Assembly: GCA_016271365.2 (NCBI GenBank)
Contig: CM028129.1
Span: 847,610,501 to 847,674,500 of the forward strand
Reading direction: 5' to 3'
DNA length: 64,000 bases
From: Neoceratodus forsteri
Lineage: Eukaryota > Chordata > Ceratodontiformes > Ceratodontidae
Shown: positions 20,632-32,982 of the stretch, piece by piece
Position numbering within the stretch: the stretch's first letter is position 1
How the letters are laid out: each line of letters begins with the position of its first letter
Made by a program: the position numbers and the translations under genes
Notes under the pieces: model-generated
Seen by the model: only the letters and a program-made list of their open reading frames with translations
Database searches by the model: none
Told to the model about the DNA's origin: nothing

Positions 20632-23497
20632 ATGGAGGCCAGTGAAGGGAAGGGGGCAGGATGGAGGGTGGTCTCACTGAATGCAAGAAGCTTAGGCAAC
20701 AAATCAGCTGAGCTACATGCACTCTTAGCAGTGTGGAGGGTGGATATTGCAGCTGTCACAGAAACGTGGGCAACTGAGCACCGGAACTGGGATCTGGCAA
20801 TCCCAGGATACAAATTATACAGGAAAGACCATAAGGAGGGGGGCCGGTGGGGTGGCAGTCTATTTGAGGGATGGGATCAAATGTACAAGGGACGAGGGGG
20901 GAAGAAAGGAGAACTGAGGCAATCTGGCTGCAGCTCCTAGACTCAAGGGGTAGGAAATGGAGGTTTAGGGTCGTATACAGGCCACCGTCCCAGTCTGAGG
21001 AGCTTGACAGGGAATTAGCAGGACAAATCAGAAAAGTATGTAGAAAAGGGTAGGTGGTCATCATGGGGGATTTCAACTTGCCGGGTGTTGACTGGAGCAT
21101 TCCAGTCACCTCCAGTGCTACTGAGCAAGTGCTCCTGGATGCAATCCAGGAAGGTCTCCTGACACAATTGGTTTGTGCACCTACTAGGCTAAAGAACCCT
21201 TTAGATCTGGTATTGTCAAATGGGGAGGCAGTAAGGGAAATAAAGGTGGAGGACTCACTAGCCGACAATGATCACCAAATGGTGTGGTTTAATATCACGA
21301 TTTGTGGGGAGCCAGAGAAATCAGTTACTCAGTTGGTAAACTTCAGGGGGGAAGACTTTGGGAGGATGTAGGAAGTACTGAAAGGGAAACTGGAGGGCAT
21401 AAGGCAGGAGATGGATGCGGAGAAGAAATAGGATATTATTAAACAGGCGATTACAGAAGCAACAGAAGCCTGCACCAAGACACAGAGTAACAGGAGCAGA
21501 GCAAGAAAACTATGCTTGTTGAACAGCGAGGTAGTGGAGGTGGTGAGAGCAAAATGAGAAGCACACCAGAGGTATAGGAGGACAGAGAAGGAAGTGGACT
21601 GTGAGGAGTATGCAAGATGGTCCAGGGAGGTGACCAGAAAAGTGAAAGAAGCCAAGGCCCCGAGGGAGCTGAGATTAGCGCAAGGAATTAACAGTGGAGA
21701 AAGACTTTTTCAGATACAGCAGGGAGAAAAGGAAGTGCAAAGAGACAATAGTGAGGATAAAAAGGGGTGGTGAGTTGACAGAAAAGGGGGAGGAGCAGGC
21801 AGAATCAATGAATGAATACTTTTGCTCAGTGTTCATGGAAGAAAAGGGGGGACTGCTACCACCATGGGCTGGGATGGTGGGGACTGGGGGAGAGGAGGTG
21901 ACAGTGGAAGAATTGAGGCAAGTAGAGTCCTAGAGGGACTTAGGGCACTGAAGGTAGACAAGCCACCAGGGCCAGATGGTATTCACCCCAGGGTGCTGAG
22001 GGAGAAGGTGGATGTGTTGGCAGAGCTGCTGGTGGATCTGTACAACACCTCACTGGAGTCGGGATGTGTGCCACTGGACTAGAGGATGGCACATGTAGTA
22101 CCATTACACAAGAGTGGACCAAGGGATGAACCGGGTAATTATCGTCCGCTAAGTACCACCTTCATAGTGTGCAAACTCATGGAAACAATACTGAAGGAAA
22201 GACTGGTGTCATAGCTGGAGGACAATGGCCTCCAGGATGTGAGGCAGCATGGGTTCATTTCAGGGAAGTCTTGTCAAACCACCCTGATACAATATTATGA
22301 CTGGATAACAGGTGAGCTGGATAAGGGTCATGTGGTGAATGTTCTTTACTTGGACTTCAGCAAGGCCTTAGATTCTGTGCCTCATGGGTGGCTTGGGGGG
22401 AAGCTAACTGGTGTAGGGGTAGGGGCAAAAATGATGAACTGGATTACAAGCTGGCTGAGTGGGAGGCTGCAACAGGTGGTGGTGAGAGGGGAGCTCTCAA
22501 CTCCAAGGCCGGTGATGAGTGGGGTGCCACAGGGCTCTGTGTTGGGGCTAGTATTATTTGGGCTCTTCATATCAGAAATTTCACATGGGTTGGTGAGCAA
22601 GGTAAGTCTGTTCACTGACGACACCAAAATTGGAGCAGTGGTGGATGGAGGGGAGGGATGGAAGCAGCTTCAGGGGGACCTAAGCAAGCTAGAGAAGTGG
22701 TCAGAGAGGTGGCATCTGGGGTTCAATGCAAAGAAGTGTAAGGTTATGCACTTTGGGGTGAAGAACCTAAGGAGAGAATACTGGCTGGAGGGAGTAAGCT
22801 GAGGATCACTGAGGAGGAGAAGGACCTAGGGGTAATGATAACAGGGACCATAAACAGCACTACCCAGTGCAGGAGAGTGGTTGAAAAAGCAAACAAAATG
22901 CTGGGGTGCATAGTGAGGGTTTTTTCATCCAGGCAAAGAGAGGTGATCTTGCCCCTGTACAGGTTGCTGGTAAGGCCGCACTTAAAGTATTGTGTGAAGT
23001 TATGGAGGCCATACCTAAAGCATGATATCAGGCTACTGGGGAGGGGGTTCAGAGGAGGGTAACAAAGATGATATGTGGAATGGCAGGAGAGACTATGACA
23101 GCAGGCTGGGAGACCTGAATATGTACACCCTGGAGGATAGAAGAGACAGGGTGGACATGATTGAGACATTCAAATATCTGGGGGGAATCAATAAGGATGG
23201 AGCAGATGGAGTCTTTAAGTTAAGGAGGGGGAGGGTTACTAGGGGCATGGGCTAAAAATAGAGGGGAGATTTAGGAAGGAAATGAGGAGACACTATTTCA
23301 CAGAGAGGGTGGTAGCAAAATGGAACGCACTACCAGAATGGGTGGTATCTTGTAAATCTGTGAACAGCTTCAAAAGGGCATGGGACAGGGAACAGAGGAG
23401 AGTGAGGGTGGGGCAGGTGGGGGTGGCAGTGGGGGATGACAAAGGGGAGGGCGTGGGGCAGCAACAAACTAGGGGTGCTAGCTGCACACTAAAGTAG
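20632..23497 (+). pseudogene. CR1 ORF2, endonuclease and reverse transcriptase
   Basis: ORF2 opens at the ATG at 20632. The endonuclease shows VSLNARSLGNK, AVTETW with the catalytic glutamate (about 20755), GDFNLPGVDW near 21065 and DNDHQMVWF near 21267, where the usual SDH serine is asparagine. The RT shows KPPGPDGIHPRVL near 21960, RQHGFISGKSC near 22240, YLDFSKALDSVPH near 22350, MSGVPQGSVLG near 22518 and FTDDTKI at 22609-22629, with alanine of FADD changed to threonine and both aspartates kept. The C-terminal part runs from LVRPHLKYC near 22970 to a stop near 23497. Frameshifts near 20870, 21690, 21950 and 23030 and stops at 22081 and 22213 make it dead. The open 187-residue piece 22239-22802 covers the RT palm. 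Confidence 0.85.
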
Positions 23498-23552
23498 TCT
23501 TAGATAGACCGGGTGGTCTGTTTCTGCTGGCAGATTTGTATGTTTGTATGTC

Positions 23553-23939
23553 ATCACATATTCATAGTTCATAATGGTATAACTTACATTAGACCTTCTG
23601 AAAGCAAATAACTCATTCTGTGGTACTTGAACATCTGGCAAGTTACTCTACAATGGCCGGAACCTGGATTGTGCTTGTCTAATTTATAACCCAACCACTC
23701 CATTATATATGTATTCCCATATGAGAATGTGGTCATGAGTAGGTTCTGTAGACAACACTCCTCTGCTGAATCACATTTATAAATAATTGATTTGTATAAA
23801 ATGAACAACTAATTTTATATGAACCAAAGTATACAGTATGCTACTCATTTTTGGATAAAGCCCTTGCTGAATTGAGCCCTTAAAATTAACAGCAATATTA
23901 TGACATCTTATATCATTTAAGAAAAAAAAAAAATTGTTA
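23553..23939. other. No recognised feature
   Basis: Unassigned sequence between the CR1 end and an L2-like tail. Confidence 0.4.
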
Positions 23940-24245
23940 ACAAGTCTGTCAGAACTCTATAAGGTAAAAGGACCAGCCCTGCTCATTAGCAGGTGACTGA
24001 TCTTTTGCAATAGTAGCCCGAGGTCTCTGGAATTCTCTACAGATGATTTTTTTAGAAATGTGCCTTCACTACAGTGTTTGAAAAAACCTTATAATCAATT
24101 TATTTTAGAGCGGCATTTTGTATAGAATGATATGACTATTACTGTTTCACTGTTGTGTATTACTCTGTCTAATAGTCACCAAGTGATCTGAGTCACTGAG
24201 GAGAGTGCAATATAATTGTAATAAATAAATAATTAAATAAATACT
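23940..24245 (+). pseudogene. L2-like LINE C terminus and tail
   Basis: The text ARGLWNSLQ near 24010-24035 resembles the WNSLP block near the C terminus of L2 and CR1 ORF2. It is followed by a 3' UTR ending 'gcaatataattgtaataaa' and an (AAAT)-rich tail at 24220-24243. It is too short and decayed for firm family assignment. Confidence 0.45.
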
Positions 24246-25439
24246 TACTTCTAATTCTTTTCTAAGCTAGTAAACCACACACTTGTGCTTCACTCTGCAG
24301 ATCTGCTGTTGAAACTCTTTACAGAAAGCAATTTATAATGTTAAATGCTAGGTAATGTGTTTAGACATAAGCTACAGTGTGGATGTTTTAATTAAGTTAT
24401 TACATTTCACTGTGGATGCACCTGAGTACTTCTGACAGATGGCCCTTTCCACAGTGAACTCCATGGGCAAAACATGGAAGAATAATTATCCAGTTAGTGA
24501 AAAGCATGAAAAAATAATTGGTAGCGAGAGTAAGAGAGTTAGCCAGTGTGGTCTCCTGCTCTCAGACTTTCTCATTAGAGATGGGTTGGGGATATGAAAG
24601 TCATTTGCTATCAGAATGACTATTTTTATTTTGAATGTTTTGTAAGTGCAGTGGCTAGCCATGATTCAGTAAATACTATAAAAATAATAACATTTAAAAA
24701 CTGATTTTATATAGACCCAGTAACAGAAGTGTTAAAAATCTGAAAGATAACTTTCACATTTTTATATCAACAGATGATAACACTGTCCTTGTGAACAGTA
24801 TCTTATAGTTCATTTATAGCATAATATATGGAAAAATAAATGTAGAAGGTCACTGGATGCATTTTCATTTGCATGAACTGCTACAAACCAGGAGTGGCTA
24901 TACTCATTTCATATTCTGCATAATAAAACAGTTAAAGCATATATAACCCTACGAGCAATACAAAGTAGGGATGCCTGGAAGTTGTTTTCCACTAGCAAAA
25001 TTCTCAAACATCTTCCACTTTAACATGTGAATATTTTTGAAAAATATGCGGACAATTAGACTAAGTATAGTTTACAGCCAAGTCTGGAAGTTGCAGGGAA
25101 AAGATCCTGTAAACCCACATAGCCATGCTGAGGTTCAGTAATTGTGAGGAAAAAGGCCAGTTTAAGAAGATCAGGTTTTTTGATACTTGTGTGAAGCCTG
25201 CCTCTACTAACACGTGCCTTGGTGTACTGCTTAGCTGACACTATTAGTATGTTTCTTTAGTTAATGGTTTTGTATATATAAAAAAAGTTAATGTTTTTGT
25301 ATATAAAAAGGAATGGGTCCTGCCCTTGGACACCCCACTCTAAAAGCTAATGCATCTCACTGGTTTATGTAGTTTTTGTTGAAGAGGAAAGAAAGACTAG
25401 TCAGCCCTGCCTATTTTCAGCTACATCCCGGAGGAAGGG
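24246..25439. other. No recognised feature
   Basis: AT-rich unassigned sequence. A near-duplicate pair, 'gttaatg.ttttgtatata' at about 25261 and 25288, is the only repetition noticed. Confidence 0.4.
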
Positions 25440-25680
25440 GAATACAGTTGGAAACTAACTGCCATTGAACAAGACTAAGCTGTTGGTGGCATTTGGTGAA
25501 ATTTGTCCAGAATGCCAGGAAAATGTCCCTATTCTTTTCAAGAAGTGCCATGGGACATTTAACATCCACCAAACCACCACCAGATCAGGCAAACAGAACC
25601 TCAGTTTAATGTCTTATCTGAAAGACAGTACCTCAGGAGTACAGCCCCCCCCACCCCATGCTGCACCACATTAAGTTATC
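25440..25680 (-). mobile_element. SINE3-type body fragment, minus strand
   Basis: On the minus strand the text has 'agataagacattaaactgag', then 'cttgaaaagaatagggac', then 'ttctggacaaatttcacc'. These blocks occur in the bodies of 5S-derived SINE3 elements and are also seen at 15440-15560. No 5S head is found next to it; the next sequence outward is the (AGTAT)n array. I infer a head-less fragment. Confidence 0.7.
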
Positions 25681-25705
25681 CTAATGAGTTTTACTAACTA
25701 AACAA

Positions 25706-25770
25706 AGTATAGTATAGTATAGTATAGTATAGTATAGTATAGTATAGTATAGTATAGTATAGCATAGCAT
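25706..25770. repeat. (AGTAT)n pentanucleotide array
   Basis: About thirteen units of AGTAT, the last two with AGCAT. A simple microsatellite with no spacer structure. Confidence 0.95.
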
Positions 25771-27119
25771 CTAAAACCCTGCAAGCTCATATCTGTGGGA
25801 TGGAATGTTTACATTTACTACACATAGGGATTTTCAAGTGAAGATTCTGCACTTTGCTACCACTTTGGACTGTGGATTTTCACAAACGTTTTGTCCCCAA
25901 TTTACAGAGATTTTGAAAACAAAGTACTGCAATTTCCTAGCGCTCTAGCACAAACCTTCCAGTATTTTGTTACTGTACATGTCATATTCATTGAAAACAA
26001 AATTACTGGCAAAAGGAATTGTATAATGTAGATGTGTTGCCACTTCTTTCTTACAGTAAAGATGGGCCTTTCATTGTACTTGTATATAGCAGTGGATCAC
26101 TTGTGTCCCTCAAGTAATTGTTTTGTTAATTTTGGGTGGATCTTCCTAACCTAATGCCACCCCCCCCCAAAAAAAATGTTTGCCATTGCTCAACCTTATT
26201 AGAATGTGGACCACACATTCCCTGACATATTCTGGAACTATCTGAGGTGGATCATGGGCTTCTGATTGGAAGCCCATGTAGATGTTGTTTCTCCTCTTTT
26301 AGACAGTATTGCTTTCAATGATCACACAGAGAAGTCGCTAAAGATTTTAGAACATTGTGTTGTGACTCAAACAGAGCACTACAGGAAACAAATACACTAC
26401 ACATACAGCAAAGGCTTATTCTCAAAGCAGTGCTTTTATATTCTGCCTTTGGTAAATATCTTTTGAGAATAGGGTCAATGTTGCAAATATGTTTCTCATT
26501 GCAAGTTCCCATTGGATATGAAATTTCTGTCATGTTATCTCCCAAAAAGGGAATAAAGTGAAGGTCTTTCTAAGAATTTATACAATAGATAAAGGAATTT
26601 GCACTGGGATGGTGGTGATCTTGACACAAATGAGCACTACAAGTTCTAAAGTCAGGCACTCACCACCTCTGTATAAAGGGCACCAGTCTCTGATCCTTCT
26701 TAAAACATTTTATTAAGAATGATTTCAAGTCATCCTGACAAGCGGACACTGCTATGCCTGTCTGATGTGTTTTGTGTGCAAACATTCTTTATCAAAGGTT
26801 TTCTATGAATGCATACACGTATGCATGTATATACATGTGTTAAATTACAGGTTGGGCTAACTCTTGTAAATCACTGATCGAATTTTCACCAAACGTGATA
26901 AACATTCAGTGCTCTAAGTTTTAAAAATTTTCAGAATATTGGGCATAGATAATGTTTTAATTGTGCAATTGTTTTTGCTTCTGACTGGCTTTAGTGATAC
27001 ACATCTATACATACAGTGGTGCCCAGTGTCAGCTTCCCAGAAAATTTCATAAGATCTCTTGACATTACTCTCACAATGGGGCCTATGCATTATTTACCAT
27101 TAAATATGTTTCAGAAAAA
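25771..27119. other. No recognised feature
   Basis: Unassigned sequence. It includes a short alternating purine-pyrimidine patch ('atgcatacacgtatgcatgt') near 26811-26831 and a C8/A8 run near 26160-26177. The longest open frames are under 80 codons and show no family resemblance. Confidence 0.4.
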
Positions 27120-27845
27120 CATGTTTTATTGAAGGAAGGAAGAATTTACACAGCATTTATAGACATAACCTCCGCATTTGATAATATTGATAGAAAAATG
27201 TGAGACATCTTAGAATCTAAAGCTATAGATACCTGCCTACTTGCAATATTGAGACTACTGCAGAACAAGACAGTGACAAAATTAAGATCATTGAACATGG
27301 CAGTACTGCAGATACAATCAAAATAAAAAAAAGGTGAGCAAAACAGGGTACCTATTCGCACCCTTGTTGTTCCCTCTTTATACTGAAACTTTGGTTGACA
27401 CCTTGTCTAAGATGGACACTAATAATTAAATGAATGTGACATAAAAACCGCGCTGTACACAGATGATATTGTCTTGCTATCAAGAACCCTGAGTGGGTTA
27501 AAAAGGGCACTAATTGAAACCATGAATCATTTAAGCAGTTTTAGTCTACTCATGAACAAAAACAAAACAAAAGTCATGGTGTTTGGAAAGTAAGAAAAAA
27601 AACCACTTGATAATTGGAAGATCCAAAATATGGTGATGGAGGAAGGGTATGAGCTTGTATATCTTGGGATTACAATTAACACAAATTTTATCTGAACCAC
27701 CCCACTGTAAGAAAAGAAAAAATCAAAGAAAGTGCAATAAGTATTGCAAAAGGAATTAATAGATTCACTAAACATTTTGGAAGTAACTCCTTGGTGGCAA
27801 TGAAACATGTCTTCAAAGTGAAAGTAATTAGCTACTAAATAGTAA
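27120..27845 (+). pseudogene. Non-LTR retrotransposon RT fragment, family unresolved
   Basis: The translation gives RIYTAFIDITSAFDNIDRKM (motif A) near 27142-27200, and later LYTDDIVLLSRTLSGL (motif C, with T in place of A but both aspartates kept) at 27453-27500, then LLMNKNKTKVMVFGK near 27550. The next text, YELVYLGITINTNF, is the usual start of the thumb. YTDDIVLLS followed by KTKVMVF differs from the CR1, L2 and L1 copies here and recalls RTE, Rex or R1-type LINEs. Motif B is frameshifted. The coding text resumes after the insert at about 27850-28440. Confidence 0.65.
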
Positions 27846-27849
27846 GCAA

Positions 27850-28440
27850 AAGGAATTAGAAACTATTCAAAACTTTTTTTATCTGACTGCTCTGGGTTTG
27901 CCAGTGATACTGGCAACTGCAAATGAGTGACTGCGTTAATTGCGACTCATTTGTAGCACCTGACATTTGAACTACCCTGTAAGGGTAGCAAGGGAAAGGT
28001 ACAGTGAGGATATGTATGAGTGAGGGAGGGTTACCAGTAGTGTAGGATGGTGACTAGAAGGGGAGGGATAGGGAAATGGGTTTGTGTGGGGCAGTGTGGC
28101 ATACTGCTGCCGAGCTAGCCATGTGGTGGTGAAGGTGGCTAGCTTCAGTGCAGCAGGTACAGGGTTCAGGGCTGGGGAAGAGTATTTTTTTTTTTAGCTT
28201 GCACTTGAATTTTTTTTATTTTTGAGACTGTCTCCCCCCTCCCCAACATGCACAACCCTGGGTTGGTAATTTACAATCAGGGGGTGCATGGGGGCTGAAC
28301 CCCGTAAATGCTTGTTTGGTTGCCAGATGTTGGTGTCGCTGATAAGTGTACATCGCCGATTTGCTTTTTGGCTATGTACACTCACTGTAACAGTGATCAC
28401 TGTTTTGCGATTGCCGTTATGACATGGAACTGAGTTTGCC
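27850..28440. other. Unknown insert in the LINE, rich in palindromes
   Basis: LINE-like coding text stops near 27845 and resumes after about 28440. Between lie a 9-bp-stem hairpin (27920-27928 with 27945-27953), a second (28345-28353 with 28374-28382) and a perfect 16-base palindrome AACAGTGATCACTGTT at 28389-28404. T-runs occur at 28185-28196 and 28211-28222. No transposase or clear terminal inverted repeat is visible. A decayed non-autonomous transposon is an inference. Confidence 0.4.
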
Positions 28441-29210
28441 TAGAGAAAATCCAACTGCTGTATTGTGATTAGGGATATGAATGAAATTCCTAGTATATTT
28501 TGGCCTTAATACGTGTCATTAACTTCTGGAGTAAAATAGTGTCATTGTCAGATGATATGATTCCAAAGCTGTGTTGGCTTGAGACCTTAAATATCGATAA
28601 ATATAGTGGTTTAAAAAGCTAAATAACAAGGTAACCAGATCTGCACATCTTTCAATGTGGGTAATGAAGGCAGTTACAGATGTAGATATATATGAGAGTT
28701 TAGCTGAACGGCATCTACTGGATAATGATTTTCAAGAGGATCATGGATAAGATATCTGACCTAGCCACTATGAAATTGTATAAAGAGATTAAAATAAATA
28801 TCAAATAAGATTTTAACCGGAGATATTGTGGGTATGTGTACCATTGGAATGTCTTATGCAAATGAAACTTGTCTTAATAGGAGGGCAAAGAAACTGGTCT
28901 AGCTTTCGGACAGTTTGTGCTGTAGATGAGTATTGTAACTATAAAGAAAATTTCTGTATGACTGCTGCACAATTACTATTTGAATGCACCGTATTTGAAA
29001 AGGAAAGAACGGCATTAATTCATCCAATCTTGCACTCTTGTATGGATGATAAAACTGAAAGCAAATTAATAAAATTGTTGTATTCTGAAGACAAAGCTGC
29101 TGTATTTGCCAGAGCAAAATTTGCAAAATGTTTTTATTGTATAAGGAATTACAAGTTTTTAATGGATGTATGTGTATGTCCTATAACTCATTTTTACATG
29201 TGACAGACAA
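28440..29210 (+). pseudogene. C-terminal part of the unresolved LINE, 125-codon open frame
   Basis: The frame 28826-29203 is open for 125 codons. Cysteines in YCNYKENFC, then MTAAQLLFECTVFEKERTAL, resemble the CxxC...H..C and R/E text near the C terminus of several LINE ORF2 proteins, with the histidine replaced by glutamine. The end, KFAKCFYCIRNYKFLM, recalls the basic terminal helix of those proteins. It is AT-rich like 27120-27845, and I join the two as one decayed element on this basis only. Confidence 0.5.
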
Positions 29211-29240
29211 TATGTTTTATATGTTTTTGTTTAACACAGA

Positions 29241-31015
29241 AATATAGAAACATAGAATCTGATGGCAGATAAGGACCACGAGGTCCACCCAGTCTGTCCA
29301 TTTCTGCTACCTACTGGAATACCACAGACCATACTTGATCTCTGGCTTTACCTTCCTTCCCCTCCCTTTTCAAACCACTAAAGTTCCCTTATGCCTATCC
29401 CATGCATTCTTGAATCCTGTTACAGTTTTTACCATTGCCACTTCTGCTGGGAGGCTGCTCCAGGTGTCCACCACTCTTTCTGTGAAGAAGTACTTCCTCA
29501 TGTTTCCCCCGAATCTACCCCCCTTCCAGCTTCATAGCATGATCTCTTGTTCTTGAGCATCTTTTCTCTGAAAAATGCTTCCCTTTTCTACCGTGTTTAT
29601 ACACATGAGGTATTTGAAAGTCTCTATCATATGCCCCCACCTCCTTTCCTCCATTTTGTACATATTGAGGTCCTTTATGCTCTCCTCATGGGGCTTTTGA
29701 TGCAGGCCCTGCACCATTTTAGTTGCTGTACTCTGGACCACCTCTACTCTATGTTCTTCCAGAGATGTGGTCTCCAGAAATGGACACAGTACTCCTAGTG
29801 GGGTCTCACCAATGATCTACACCATGGTATCGCCACCTCCCACTTTCTGTTGGTGATACCCCTCCCTATGCACCCTAGCATCCCACTAGCTCTTAGCACT
29901 ACCTTGTCACGTTGTTTGGCCAACTTCAGATTGTTAAATATGATTATCCCCAGGTCTCTTTCCTGCTTGGTGGTCGTCAATACCACTTCTCCTATCTTGC
30001 ACTCCACCCTTGGGTTTCTGTGCAACGACTGCATGGTTTTGCACTTCTTTGCATTGAAACTTACTGTAGCTGCCACACTTTTCAACTTTGCTGAAACTTT
30101 CTGAGATCTATGTTCATCCCCCCCCCCCCGGAGTGTCTACCCTACTGCAGATTCTTATATCATATTCAAAAAGGCATACCTTTGCTTGTAGCCCTTTGCA
30201 GTGTTGCTAATAAAGACATTAAAGAGGACTGGTCCCAGTACTAATCCTTGTGGCACCCTGCTGGTCACCCTTACTTCCTTGGAGTGAACTCCCTTTACCA
30301 CCACCCTCTATCATCTATCCCCCAACCAATTCCTTACCCAGCTTAGCACATTTGGACACATTCCCAGGCTGTCCAGCTTATTTACAAGTCTCCTATGTGG
30401 AACAGTGTTGAATAACTCGCTGAAGTCTATGTAGACCACATCTACCACTCCAGCCTGATCTAATTCTTTGGTCACCAAGTCAAAGGAAGTCATCAGATTT
30501 GTTTGACATGACCTCCCTGCTGTAAGCTCATGCTGCCTTGGATCCTATAAGTCACTAGATTCAAGATATTCCATAATCATTTCCTTCAGTAGTGATTCTA
30601 TTAATTTTCCCACCACCAAAGTCAGGCTGACTGGCCTGTTATTGTCAGCTTCCACCCTGCTACCACTTTTGTGAAGTGGGACTGCATCTGTCCTCCTCCA
30701 GTCCTCCAGAACCACTCCCATCTCCAGTGAGTGGTTGAGCAAGACTGTCTGAGGTGCAGCCAGCACTTCTCTGAGCTCCTTCAATGTTCTTGGATGGAAC
30801 CTGTTTGGCCCCATTGCCTTGTCAACTTTCAGATTTGAGAGTTTTTTCAGGACTTTCTTCTCTGTAAATGGACTAGTGTCCACCTCTCTTCTTTCAATGC
30901 TTCTGTCCCTTATGTGTGATCCTTCCCTTTCTCCTTCCTCTGTGAACACTGAACAAAATTATTTGTTCAGGGTGTCTGCTTTTTCTTGGTCCTCTTCCAC
31001 ACACCTTCCTTCCTT
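29241..31015 (-). pseudogene. CR1 copy B, 3' half (RT and C terminus)
   Basis: The 3' end lies at 29241, where the plus strand reads 'atagaaacatagaatctgatgg', the CR1 end shared by copies at 43441 and 60891. Inward on the minus strand are RPH near 29797, NAKKCKTMQ near 30040, the motif C site near 30150-30165 reading LFEYDIRIC (FADD changed to FEYD, so catalytically dead), VDVVYIDFSELFNTVPHRR near 30410-30450, and KVDKAMGPNRFHPRTLKEL near 30800. The frame is broken several times. The coding text continues on the far side of an insertion at 31016-31935. Confidence 0.85.
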
Positions 31016-31935
31016 AGTGTTGGAAGTGGTTACCCTGGAGGGATCCCTGATCTGGCAGGTGCAATCTTATAAATACTTGGGTATCTGGTTAGAGAATATA
31101 CTAAGCTGGTCAGTTCATATCAACAATTTAATCAAAACAGTAGGGAAAAACTAGGAGCTCTCTACAGAGTTAAATCATGTGTGAACTTGGATATTAGGAA
31201 AAGAGTGGTCAATTTTGTGGTAACACCAATTCCTGATTATGGGGATTTTCTGTTTGCCAGTGGTAAAAAGGGAGATTTGGAATGGTTGGATGTCTGCCAA
31301 GATAGACTAGCTAGATTTGTTTTGGAAGCCCCACGCTATGCACACAAGTGTTTCTATACAATCAGCTAGGATGGCTGACCTTGTATGAAAGTAGACAGGA
31401 ACATCTTTTGATGTTTGTGAGTAGAGGCCTACATGCCTGAGCCCCTCCTTATATTACTGTTTTACAGGGAAAAGATTGCATCCCTAAGATCAGCTTCAGT
31501 TTCTGATTTGGTAATCCCAAGATGTAATCTCGATATTGACCATCATTCAATTTTTTACAGAGGCCCAGTTGAGTGGAATAAAATTCCAACTAACATTAAA
31601 TCCTCTACAGGAATCAAGCCATGGTCAAATATCCAGTCCTGGTTCAGGAAAACACTGGTTAAACATCAGACAGTGCTGTCATATTCCTCCATGAAAATCT
31701 TGGAGCAAATTTAAAATTTATTGCATGTGATGATCTGTTAGTGTTATTTAGTGTTGGTCCTGTCCAGTCTTCAATTGTGAAGTTGTGTATTTAATTATAG
31801 TATTGTTATATTGTATTGTGTTTGGAATTTTGTGTAAAAGTTTTATTGTTTTTATGTAAAAGGACTTCATTGTAAATGAGATTTATCTCAATTGAAAGTA
31901 TCCTGGTTCATATAAAATATTAATAAAATATTTTA
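31016..31935 (+). pseudogene. L2-like LINE 3' end inserted in CR1 copy B
   Basis: The plus strand has SYKYLGIWLENILSWSVHIN near 31070-31120, RLARFVLEAPRY near 31305 and GPVEWNKIPTNIKSS near 31565-31605, the thumb and C-terminal layout of an L2-type ORF2. The tail reads 'cctggttcatataaaatatt'. CR1 coding text flanks it on both sides (30950-31015 and 31936 onward), so it is younger than copy B. No clear target duplication is visible. The 'cctggtt' tail also ends the SINE at 8833-9044. Confidence 0.75.
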
Positions 31936-32409
31936 CTACCTACCTACACTCCCTCCCCGGTCTTTCTCCTTTTGCATACATACTGTACCTAAAAAATTTA
32001 TTGTCCCCTTTCTTTACTTCCGCGGCTACCTTTCCCCCATTTGTACCTTTGCACTCATGACTGCTTTCCCTACCTCCCTCTGCTTCTCCTGATACACCTC
32101 CCTATCTTCTTCTCTTTGTGTCTCCTTATACCTCCTGAATGCTAACTTTTTGGCCCTTACCTTCCCAGCCACCACATTTGAGAACCATAACGGTCTTTTT
32201 CCTTCTTGCTTTTGCTTACTTGCCTGTCGCAGAGGTTTGTTGCCTTTCCTATGGCCCCTTTTAGTTTCACTCACTGTTGCTTCCCTCTTCCCAAGTCCTC
32301 CCCCTCCCTGTCAGGGCACCCTTGAGGCATTCCCCATCTTTGTAAAATCGGTCCTCCTGAAGTCCAGGATCCTTGCCTTTGTGCAGTTCCATTCTACCAC
32401 AGTTCTTAT
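31936..32409 (-). pseudogene. CR1 copy B, linker between endonuclease and RT
   Basis: The minus-strand frame 32026-32274 has PLWFSNVVAGKVRAKKLAFR, the conserved linker text of CR1. Further toward the endonuclease, near 32350-32380, is ARILDFRRTDFTKM. The coding region then meets the L1 insertion at 32410 and resumes at 41500. Confidence 0.82.
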
Positions 32410-32982
32410 TTTTTTTTTTTAACTAGTAAGATTTTATCATAGAAAGTAGCAGACAGGAATACATTCATGGTAATATACACAAAACAATATCGGAATTAAG
32501 AAAAAGGATAAAACTTATGTTCCTCTCTATTAGTAACATTGATATACCTAGAGTTCAGTTAAAACAGAAAACACCAAAGTAGAGTAACCAAATTAATCCT
32601 GTCTATTTCTGCTCTTTCAGCTTCCAGTCCGTTATTTCAATGAGAAGAATATAGATGTCTGTCCATCATAAAATAAGTGGTGCTTCATGCAAAAGATCCT
32701 TATCTTAGATATAGTGTCTGTACTCTAATAGCCTCATTTGTAATCCTGATGTGTTAACTCTGTTTGCTACCTTTCATGAACAGAGGTAACTTGAAAACAT
32801 GAGAACAATAGAACAATTAATAAATGAACAAATAAAACAAAACCAAAAAAGGATCTGTTGTTCTGTGTATTTATTCCTTGACATGTGTAGAGTAGAGGAG
32901 AAGGTAGAACTTAATCTGTTCTCAAGCAGTGGAATGGAGAACTCTCCCCCATGTTGAACCATTAATGAGGTATTTTGGACTC

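Larger units (their letters stand above)
18700..23552 (+). mobile_element. Nearly full-length CR1 LINE
   Basis: A plus-strand CR1 with 5' UTR, ORF1 (19311-20507), ORF2 (20632-23497) and a short 3' UTR ending in 'tgtatgtttgtatgt'. Such an octamer-like end replaces poly(A) in CR1. It retrotransposes by target-primed reverse transcription when active. This copy is the most complete CR1 in the window, yet frameshifts and stops occur in both ORFs. It is G-rich and purine-rich on the coding strand. The 5' boundary is set where the L2 tail ends and is approximate. Confidence 0.85.

Noticed and set aside
19804..20813. Minus-strand open frames of 100-118 codons over the CR1 ORF1
   Set aside because: They lie antisense to recognisable ORF1 and ORF2 text and are proline/serine-rich by-products of G-rich coding sequence.
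25706..25770. A CRISPR-like or regulatory array
   Set aside because: It is a plain pentanucleotide microsatellite without spacers.
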